Assembly: GCA_036279015.1 (NCBI GenBank)
Contig: DASUJY010000049.1
Coordinates: 1-27,489 of the forward strand
DNA: 27,489 bases
Direction of reading: 5' to 3'
From: DATEOR01 sp036279015
GTDB taxonomy: Bacteria > Actinomycetota > Thermoleophilia > Gaiellales > Gaiellaceae
Shown: piece by piece, positions 1-5,552 of the stretch
Layout of the letters: each line of letters begins with the position of its first letter
How positions within the stretch are numbered: position 1 is the stretch's first letter
Translations under genes and position numbers: made by a program
The notes under the pieces: generated by a model
What the model saw: the letters and a program-made list of their open reading frames with translations, nothing else
What the model was told of the DNA's origin: nothing
Database searches by the model: none

Positions 1-15
1 CACCGAATGATGCCT

Positions 16-144
16 GGGTACTGGCAAGTGCTGTAGATATACCATATTTCGCCGTTCGTCAACGCCCGCAGAAGGGTGGTTCGGCGTATGCGCCGAAAGC
101 CCGGGACCGGACTCGAACCGGTGTATGGGACTTTGCCAGTACCC
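16..144. repeat. 12-bp inverted repeat involving the tRNA anticodon arm
   Basis: GGGTACTGGCAA at 16-27 on the plus strand is repeated exactly, in inverted orientation, at 133-144 inside the minus-strand tRNA. The match covers the bulged U and the base 33 anomaly of the anticodon arm. Allowing one gap it extends to the following GT. No other gene occupies 1-97. Confidence 0.75.
80..97 (-). terminator. Hairpin abutting the tRNA 3' end
   Basis: A perfect 7-bp stem (TTCGGCG/CGCCGAA) with a 4-base loop begins immediately after the discriminator base. There is no clear T-run after it in the direction of tRNA transcription, so it may be a weak terminator or a processing boundary for 3' maturation. 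Confidence 0.45.
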
Positions 145-169
145 CGCCTAACCCCTCGGCCACCCGGGC
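98..169 (-). tRNA. tRNA, Cys-like body with an abnormal anticodon arm
   Basis: Read on the minus strand, a 7-bp acceptor stem (GCCCGGG/CCCGGGC), a D arm with GCC/GGC stem and a T arm with loop TTCGAGT form a complete cloverleaf. No CCA is encoded and the discriminator base is U73, a tRNA-Cys hallmark. The anticodon region has two readings. With a canonical U33 loop (CTGGCAA) the anticodon is GGC (Ala codon GCC), but the stem then has two wobbles and an A-A mismatch, and the G3-U70 pair of tRNA-Ala is absent. With a perfect GGGAC/GTCCC stem carrying one bulged U, the loop is TGGCAAA, giving GCA (Cys), a 4-base variable loop as usual for Cys, but G instead of the near-invariant U33. A strong promoter lies just upstream. 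That a tRNA-type gene is here is secure; its isotype and function are not. Confidence 0.8.
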
Positions 170-177
170 GTCACCGG

Positions 178-205
178 ATTATACGAAAGTCTAGGTCCCC
201 CGCAA
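178..205 (-). promoter_or_regulatory. Promoter of the minus-strand tRNA
   Basis: On the minus strand a perfect -10 hexamer TATAAT (183 down to 178) lies 8 bases before the first base of the tRNA. A -35-like TTGCGG (205 down to 200) precedes it with a 16-base spacer. The predicted start would leave almost no 5' leader. This is the best sigma-70-type match I saw in the window and suggests the tRNA-like gene is transcribed. Confidence 0.7.
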
Positions 206-398
206 CGAGCTTTCTCGGATTGACGCATCCCCAGAAGAAAGCGTTACGGGCCGCCGAATGGGGTAAGACGCCATCGACGTTGGGGTGCGCGCCATCTTGA
301 GCACTCTGAGAGACCGCCTGAATTCAGCGATAGAGCGTTTCGTCAATCCCTCCTAGAAGCCCCTTTGGCCCTGTAGCGCTTCGTTACGATTCGCTTCG

Positions 399-917
399 GT
401 GCAGCAGGTTCTCGTCCTGAACGCGAGCTACGAGCCGCTCAACGTCTGTTCGGTGCGGCGCGCCCACGTGCTCGTGTTCAAGGGCAAGGCGGAGGTGCTC
501 GAGGACCTGCCGCGTCCGCTCCGCTCGGCGAGCGACACCTTTCGCTGGCCACACGTGATCCGGCTCGTCCACTACGTGCGCGTCCCTCGCGCCGTCAAGC
601 GCAAGATCTCGCGCCGCGCGCTCTTCGCCCGGGACGGCTGGCGCTGCCAGTACTGCGGGTCGACCGGCAAGCTGACGCTCGACCACGTCGTGCCCAGGAG
701 CCGCGGAGGAGACTCGGTCTGGGAGAACGTCGTCACCTCCTGCGCGCCCTGCAACCTGAAGAAGGGAAACCGCCTCCTGGACGAGGTCGAGATGCGGCTC
801 ATCTCCGCTCCGAAGCCGCCGTCCCCGTCCCTCTTCGTGACGCTCGCCGCCCCGCGGGTCCCGGACGTCTGGCAGCCGTACCTGTCCGCCTTCGGCACGT
901 CGACAGCGGCCGCCTGA
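399..917 (+). CDS. HNH endonuclease family protein
   Basis: A 172-residue protein with a complete HNH/treble-clef core. It has a CxxC pair at residues 83-86, the LTLDH.VPRSRGG segment with Asp95-His96, Asn110 in WENV, and a second CxxC at 115-118 followed by Asn119 and Lys. The two CxxC pairs should bind structural zinc, and His96 is the likely general base for a metal-dependent nuclease. The N-terminal 70 residues are a conserved-looking extension without a motif I can name. Start is GTG 399 without a convincing ribosome binding site. Free-standing HNH proteins of this size are common in actinobacterial chromosomes as McrA-like (COG1403) proteins of unknown substrate. Nothing nearby (intron, intein, methylase) makes it a homing or restriction enzyme. 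Confidence 0.85.
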   Translation: MQQVLVLNASYEPLNVCSVRRAHVLVFKGKAEVLEDLPRPLRSASDTFRWPHVIRLVHYVRVPRAVKRKISRRALFARDGWRCQYCGSTGKLTLDHVVPRSRGGDSVWENVVTSCAPCNLKKGNRLLDEVEMRLISAPKPPSPSLFVTLAAPRVPDVWQPYLSAFGTSTAAA

Positions 918-1110
918 GCGGTTTTCTCGTCACGTAGGGCCGTCCCGGCACCGACCGTGCCCGCGAGTAGACGGATCGCGGAGCCAGAGGTATCGTGGCT
1001 GCAGCATGCTCGCGCGCAGAGTCTGACCTATCCGTTGCCGGGGCCCGCCTGGCCCTGCTTCTGCTTGCCCGGATCGACTCTGACCCGCTTACCGCGAAGG
1101 AGCATGCTGA
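918..1110. other. Intergenic region before the ABC exporter
   Basis: About 190 bases without a convincing gene. A short open frame overlaps it (957-1142) but has no recognisable content. The only clear signal is an AAGGAG ribosome binding site 8 bases before the ATG at 1111. I could not identify a convincing promoter. Confidence 0.5.
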
Positions 1111-1903
1111 ATGACCGCCGTAGAGGTTTCCGATCTCCGTAAGGTTTTGTCCGCCGTGAGGGTCGCCTCAGGCGCCGGCGTGTGCCGGCGCTCCAGAACG
1201 TGTCGTTCACGATCGAGCGAGGCGAGTGCGTCGCGATCCTCGGCCAGAACGGCTCGGGGAAGTCGACGCTCGTGCGCCTCCTTTCGACGCTCTTGCTCCA
1301 CGACGGTGGCAGCGCGCACGTGTTCGCCCACGACGTTTTCGCCGACCCGCGCGCGGTCAAGCGTCTCGTCAACCGCGTCTCGGTCGAGGCCTCGTTCTTC
1401 AAGAAGATGTCGTCGGTCGAGAACCTCAGCTACGCCGCCCGCTTCTATGGGCTGACCGCGCGCGACACGAACTCTCGGATCCCCGAGATCCTCGCCCGCG
1501 TCGGCTTCCCCGTCGATCGCAAGGGCGAGGCGATGGAGAACCTCTCCCGCGGCATGCAGCAGAAGGTCGCCCTCGCGCGGGCGCTCCTGACCGCCCCGAT
1601 CCTCCTGCTGCTCGACGAGCCGACGACCGGGCTCGACCCGCGCTCGAAGCTCGAGGTGCAGAGCTTTATCCGCGAGGTCCGATCCGTGCACGACGCCACG
1701 ATCCTCCTCTGCACGCAGACCTCGACGAGGCCGAAGCGCTTGCCGATCGGGTTGGCATCCTCGACCGAGGCGAGCTCATCGCACTGGGGACTGCCGAGGA
1801 GCTGAGAGCGCGCTACGACGCCGCCGCCACGCTCGAGGAGGCATTCTTCGCCGCCACCGGCCGCGGCCTCGAGGAGGACGGGGACGGAAAGGACGACCGA
1901 TGA
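1111..1903 (+). pseudogene. ABC-2 exporter ATP-binding subunit, two frameshifts
   Basis: Reconstructed, this is an ABC ATPase of about 264 residues of the drug/polysaccharide exporter (CcmA/DrrA-like) type. It starts at ATG 1111 behind AAGGAG with MTAVEVSDLRKV. It then has Walker A GQNGSGKST, signature LSRGMQQKVALARAL, Walker B LLLLDEPTTGLDP and the end of the H-loop, DLDEAEALADRVGILDRGEL. Two single-base deletions break the frame. One T is missing from the T-run at 1145-1148, before VRREGRLRRRR. One C is missing after 1717, in the codon that should be the H-loop histidine. Everything else reads as normal coding sequence, and the stop overlaps the next start (ATGA), so the lesions are recent or are sequence errors. 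The longest uninterrupted frame is 1182-1805. Confidence 0.8.
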
Positions 1904-2734
1904 GGGGCGCCGCGGTCACTCTGCGCGGCGAGCTGATCGGGCTCGCCGGCGTCGTCGAGCGCAATGTCTACCTCGTACGCCGCTACATCTGGTGGGACGT
2001 CGCGTTCTTTCGTGTGGACGGTCGCGAATACGCTCACGATCGTCTACATCGCCAAGGGGATCGAGGCGGCCGGCGGCCGAATCGACGTCGAGAGGACGAC
2101 GACGGTGCTCCTGATCGGCGCGGTCATCTGGGCCTACCTCGGAATCATCTTCGAGGTGCTCACGGAGACGGTGGCGTGGGAGCGCTGGGAGGGGACGATC
2201 GAGTACACCTTCATGGCCCCGGTCGCCCGGCCGGTCCACCTCGCCGGCATGGGCCTCTTCGCGATCGCCTACGGCGTCGTCCGCGCGGTCTTCCTGTTCG
2301 GCGTCGTTGCGTTCTTCTTCGATCTCGAGATGCCGCAGGCCGATTTCGCCGCCGCCCTCGTCGTCCTGGCCGTCGCCTCTGTGTCGTTCGTCGGCATCGG
2401 GATGATGACCGCCGTTCTGCCCCTCATCTCGCCGGAGAAGGGCGTGCAGCTCGGCTTCATCGCCCAGGGCGTGCTCCTGGTCGTGTCCGGCGTCTACTAC
2501 CCGGTCGATGTGCTGCCCGGCTGGATGCAGGCGGTCGCGACGGTCTCGCCGGCGACCTATGCCCTCGACGGGATCAGGGCTTCGATCCTCGACGGCGCGG
2601 GCATCGGCGCCGTGTGGGGCGACCTCTGGCCTCTTCTCCTCATCGGCGCCGTCGCGGTGCCGGCCGGCCTCGAAGTCTTCCGCCGCGGCGAGCGCCATGC
2701 GAAGCGACACGGAAAGCTCAAGCGCTCGGGGTGA
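1900..2734 (+). pseudogene. ABC-2 type permease, one frameshift
   Basis: Partner of the preceding ATPase, whose stop overlaps this ATG by four bases. The reconstructed product is about 277 residues with roughly six hydrophobic segments, typical of ABC-2 membrane subunits. Examples are VLLIGAVIWAYLGIIFEVL, then GLFAIAYGVVRAVFLFGVV, then the conserved late segment GVLLVVSGVYYPVDVLPGW. The last, with the following SPATYALDGIR, is characteristic of ABC-2 family exporters. The frame shifts near residue 37: one extra T in the run 2008-2010 separates WWDVAFF from VWTVANTL. From 1964 onward an intact frame continues to the stop at 2734. The transport substrate cannot be inferred. Confidence 0.8.
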
Positions 2735-2802
2735 CGCCGACCGGTGCTTCGGCTAGAGTGAGACCTGTTGGAGGCGACGTGGCCTCGGGCGGATCCCGTC
2801 CG
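2731..2802 (+). promoter_or_regulatory. Candidate glnA promoter and leader hairpin
   Basis: GTGACG (2731-2736) and TAGAGT (2754-2759), each matching four of six consensus bases, are separated by an ideal 17-base spacer. The roughly 65-base leader contains a 7-bp hairpin, CGGGCGG/CCGTCCG (2786-2802, one G-U pair, 3-base loop). A strong GGAGGAGG ribosome binding site then precedes the ATG at 2832. The promoter is a pattern match only. Confidence 0.4.
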
Positions 2803-2831
2803 GGGCTCTTTGCGTTTAAAGGAGGAGGAGC

Positions 2832-4190
2832 ATGGCGACGATGGAGCAGAAGGGTCGGGCGACGAGCGCGATGACGGAACGGGAGCGCGTGCTCCGAGAG
2901 GTGAACGAGCAGGGCGTGAAGTTCATCCACCTCTGGTTCACCGACATCGAGGGGCACCTGAAGAGCTTCTCGATCACGCCGGCCGAGCTCGAAGGTGCCC
3001 TCGACGACGGGATGGGCTTCGACGGCTCGTCGATCACCGGGTTCAACGCGATCGAGGAGTCGGACATGGTCGCGATTCCCGATCCTGCGACGTTCCAGCT
3101 GATGCCGAACGGCGACGTACGCGTCGCGCGCATGATCTGCGACGTCGTCACGCCCGACGGCAAGCCGTACGACGGCGACCCGCGTTACGTGCTCCGCCGC
3201 GCCCTCGAGCGCATGGGCTCGCTCGGCTTCGACACCTTCAACGTCGGCCCCGAGCTCGAGTACTTCCTCTTCAAGGACGACCAGGGCACGGAGCCGCTCG
3301 ACGAGGGCGGCTACTTCGCCATGACGACCATGGACGCGGCCAGCGACCTGCGCCACGACACCGTCAAGGCCCTCGAGTCGATGGGCATCCCGATCGAGTA
3401 CGTCCACCACGAGGTCGGGCCCTCGCAGCACGAGATCGACATGCGCTACGCCTCCGCGCTCGACATGGCCGACCACACGGTCACCTACCGGCTCGTCGTC
3501 AAGGAGATCGCGAAGAAGGCGGGCTACCACGCGACCTTCATGCCGAAGCCGCTGTTCGGAGAGAACGGGTCGGGCATGCACACCCACCAGTCGCTCTTCG
3601 CCGACGGCAAGAACGCCTTCTTCGACCCGGACGACGAGTGGCATCTCTCCACCGTCGGCAAGGCGTTCATCGCCGGCCAGCTCCACCACGCCCGCGAGAT
3701 CTCGGCCGTCTTCGCCCAGTGGGTGAACTCCTACAAGCGGCTCGTGCCCGGCTACGAGGCTCCCGTCTACGTTGCCTGGTCGCGGCGAAACCGCTCCGCG
3801 CTCATCCGCATCCCGCTCTACAAGCCCGGCAACGAGCAGGCGACGCGCGCCGAGATCCGCTGTCCGGATCCCGCCTGCAACCCGTACCTCACCTTCGCTG
3901 CGCTCCTGCACGCGGGGCTCGAGGGAATCGAGCAGGGATACGAGCTGCCGGCGCCGATGGAGGAGAACCTCTACAAGCTCTCCGCGGAAGACCGAAAGTC
4001 ACGTGGCATCGTCGCCTTGCCGGAGACGCTCGGCGAGGCGATCGACGAGCTCGCAGGCTCGGAGCTCGCCCGCAAGGCGCTCGGCGACCACGTGTTCACG
4101 AGCTACGTCAAGCTCAAGCGCCGGGAGTGGGACGACTACCGCGTGCAGCTCACGCCATGGGAGATGGAGAAATACCTGGGCGTCCTCTGA
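2832..4190 (+). CDS. glnA: Glutamine synthetase, type I
   Basis: Ammonia-assimilating enzyme: glutamate + NH3 + ATP to glutamine, cytosolic dodecamer. At 452 residues it matches GSI length. Visible signatures are GFDGSSI near residue 62, the metal-site stretches PELEYFLF and EVGPSQHEID, the ATP/metal region GENGSGMHTHQSLF, and the glutamate-binding loop VPGYEAPVYVAW followed by RNRSALIRIP. The C-terminal part (ENLYKLSAEDRKSRGI through WEMEKYL) resembles the shorter GSI-alpha form. A Tyr sits in NLYKLS where GSI-beta enzymes are adenylylated, but the surrounding sequence is not the usual beta motif, so control by adenylylation is uncertain. Start ATG 2832 is fixed by GGAGGAGG six bases upstream. 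It lies alone, tail to tail with the minus-strand receiver gene. Confidence 0.95.
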   Translation: MATMEQKGRATSAMTERERVLREVNEQGVKFIHLWFTDIEGHLKSFSITPAELEGALDDGMGFDGSSITGFNAIEESDMVAIPDPATFQLMPNGDVRVARMICDVVTPDGKPYDGDPRYVLRRALERMGSLGFDTFNVGPELEYFLFKDDQGTEPLDEGGYFAMTTMDAASDLRHDTVKALESMGIPIEYVHHEVGPSQHEIDMRYASALDMADHTVTYRLVVKEIAKKAGYHATFMPKPLFGENGSGMHTHQSLFADGKNAFFDPDDEWHLSTVGKAFIAGQLHHAREISAVFAQWVNSYKRLVPGYEAPVYVAWSRRNRSALIRIPLYKPGNEQATRAEIRCPDPACNPYLTFAALLHAGLEGIEQGYELPAPMEENLYKLSAEDRKSRGIVALPETLGEAIDELAGSELARKALGDHVFTSYVKLKRREWDDYRVQLTPWEMEKYLGVL

Positions 4191-4225
4191 GCGCCCGCCC
4201 GGAGCTATGATGACCGATTGTGCCG

Positions 4226-4295
4226 CCGCTTCTCCATGAAGCGGGGGGACTGACTGACGGCCGACTGCGAGCCACTCACCCCCATGAGCGGCTCG
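4226..4295 (+). terminator. Two hairpins in the glnA 3' region
   Basis: A perfect 7-bp stem, CCGCTTC/GAAGCGG with a 5-base loop (4226-4244), lies 35 bases after the glnA stop. A second hairpin (about 4270-4295, GAGCC/GGCTC with inner CTCA/TGAG) follows. Neither has a U-tract, so they are terminator-like or mRNA 3'-end structures rather than textbook intrinsic terminators. Confidence 0.45.
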
Positions 4296-4311
4296 TGGTC
4301 GTTAAGGGGTC

Positions 4312-4477
4312 TAGTGCCCCATCCAGCAATACACGCCTGCTTCTCGCCCGCGATCACGCGGCGCTCTGCTTCGTCCTCGGTCGTCCCGGTAATGGCTATT
4401 ACCGGGACTCCCTGCGTCCTTCCAGCGCTTGGTGCTCGCGACCGAGAAGCGGGGCAGCATTACTGAAAGGGGCACTA
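4312..4477. mobile_element. 166-bp foldback, MITE-like element
   Basis: The segment is an imperfect palindrome from end to end. Both termini read inward TAGTGCCCC (4312-4320 and 4469-4477), and similarity continues through CAG.AAT, GCTTCTCG, CGCGA.CAC and GCGCT. The centre is a perfect 11-bp stem, GTCCCGGTAAT/ATTACCGGGAC, with loop GGCT (4383-4408). Similarity stops abruptly outside the termini, and both ends are bounded by TA, as in elements that duplicate a TA target (IS630/Tc1-mariner type). There is no room for a transposase. It sits between the convergent glnA and receiver genes, and its right end supplies the receiver's TAG stop. It could instead be a large RNA hairpin acting as a two-way terminator. 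Confidence 0.55.
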
Positions 4478-4801
4478 CCTGCTTCCGGCGAGCGCCTCTG
4501 TGAGCGCCGACTCGAGCTCGGGGACGGCGAACGGCTTCAGCAGGTGCCGGACAGGCTCGAGCCGCTTCGAGCCGCCGTTGGGGAGGTCGGTGCTCGCGCA
4601 GATGAGAGGAATGTCGCGGCCCGCGGCCCGGAAGGCCTGGGCGCGCTCGATCGACGCCGGGTGGGCCGGCTCGACCAGGATCGCAGCGACCTCGCTCACC
4701 GCTGCGTCCTCGAGGACGGGCTCGTGTCCGAGCCGGAGCACGATCCTCCGCAGGAGCTCGCGGACTTCCGGATCGGGCTCGCAGATGAGGACTCGCGGCA
4801 C
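4475..4801 (-). CDS. Stand-alone degenerate response-regulator receiver
   Basis: A 108-residue single-domain receiver without an output domain. The order of elements is typical: acidic pocket LICEPDPEV (Glu8, Asp10), CASTD at the switch Ser/Thr position (68-72), and conserved Lys89-Pro in LLKPF. At the phosphorylation site the sequence is AAILVEPAHP, so Glu44 occupies the place of the usual Asp. Such a protein would not be phosphorylated there and might sit in an active-like state; that is inference. Start GTG 4801 was chosen because the receiver fold begins directly after it, though the open frame runs further upstream. It is divergent from the OmpR-type regulator at 4859 with 57 bases between, and its stop lies in the terminal repeat of the foldback element. 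Confidence 0.75.
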   Translation of the reverse strand: MPRVLICEPDPEVRELLRRIVLRLGHEPVLEDAAVSEVAAILVEPAHPASIERAQAFRAAGRDIPLICASTDLPNGGSKRLEPVRHLLKPFAVPELESALTEALAGSR

Positions 4802-4858
4802 ACGCTCACGATCGGTCTCGGCAGGCCGAATGTCGGCGGCATCTGGTATGGAAGCGGT

Positions 4859-5542
4859 ATGAAACGGAGCCGCATCCTCGTCGTCGACGACGACGACGAC
4901 ATTCGCGGGCTGCTCGGCGAGCTGCTCGTCCGGGCCGGCTACGACGTCTCCGCCGCCGAGAGCGGGAAGGCCGGGCTGCGTCAGTTCTTCGCGCTCGCGC
5001 CCGACCTCGTCCTGCTCGACGTGTCGATGCCCGAGCTCGACGGCTGGCAGACGCTCGAGCGCATCAGGGATCTGAGCGAGGTGCCGGTGATGATGCTGAC
5101 CGCGCGGGCCGGCGAGCTCGACAAGGTCCGCGGTCTCAAGGCCGGGGCAGACGACTACCTCACGAAGCCGTTCGGCCGACAGGAGCTCCTGGCCAGGGTG
5201 GAGGCCCTGCTGCGGCGCTCGGGGCCGCGCGACGAGGAGCAGACGACCCACGACGACGGGCTCGTGACGATCGACTTCGCCCAGCGCGAGGTGACCGTCG
5301 GCGACGCCAAGGTCAGCCTCACGCCGCTCGAGTTCAAGCTTCTCGTCGCCTTCGTCCGCCATCCGAACCAGGTCCTCTCGCACGAGCAGCTGCTCGAGCT
5401 CGTCTGGGGCGATGCCCTCACGGGCTCTCGCGCCCGCGCGAAGCTCTACGTCGGGTATCTGCGCAAGAAGCTCGAGGAGGCGGGTACCGAGCCGATCGAG
5501 ACGCTGCGCGGGTTCGGCTACCGCTACCGGCCCGGACGCTGA
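4859..5542 (+). CDS. OmpR/PhoB-family response regulator
   Basis: A 227-residue two-domain DNA-binding regulator. The N-terminal receiver (residues 4-118) has the acidic pocket in VVDDDDD, phosphoacceptor Asp54 in LVLLDVSMPELDG, Thr in MMLTARA and Lys in YLTKPF. The C-terminal winged helix (about 130-225) carries LTPLEFKLLVAFVRHPNQVLS and ends with the usual ETLRGFGYRYRPGR wing. The ATG at 4859 follows GGAAG. It is convergent with the PAS kinase, with only 10 bases between the two stops, and that kinase is the likely but unproven partner. The start lies well inside a longer open frame from 4220 whose first part is non-coding. Confidence 0.92.
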   Translation: MKRSRILVVDDDDDIRGLLGELLVRAGYDVSAAESGKAGLRQFFALAPDLVLLDVSMPELDGWQTLERIRDLSEVPVMMLTARAGELDKVRGLKAGADDYLTKPFGRQELLARVEALLRRSGPRDEEQTTHDDGLVTIDFAQREVTVGDAKVSLTPLEFKLLVAFVRHPNQVLSHEQLLELVWGDALTGSRARAKLYVGYLRKKLEEAGTEPIETLRGFGYRYRPGR

Positions 5543-5552
5543 GCGGCGCCGC

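Noticed and set aside
76..300. 74-residue plus-strand open frame
   Set aside because: It runs across the tRNA and its promoter on the other strand and has no protein-like pattern.
399..917. HNH protein as a homing endonuclease linked to the odd tRNA
   Set aside because: No intron or intein boundaries are visible, and the protein resembles common free-standing HNH proteins; proximity alone is not evidence.
1145..1150. Programmed frameshifting in the ABC ATPase
   Set aside because: The T-run is only four bases and no good slippery heptamer or stimulatory structure is evident; two further lesions in the same gene pair make mutation or error more likely.
2718..3911. 397-residue minus-strand open frame opposite glnA
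   Set aside because: It is a shadow frame created by GC-rich codon bias; glnA on the plus strand carries all family motifs.
4312..4477. Integron attC site
   Set aside because: The palindrome lacks the GTTRRRY core at its ends, no integrase or cassette series is present, and the TA-bounded repeats fit a MITE better.
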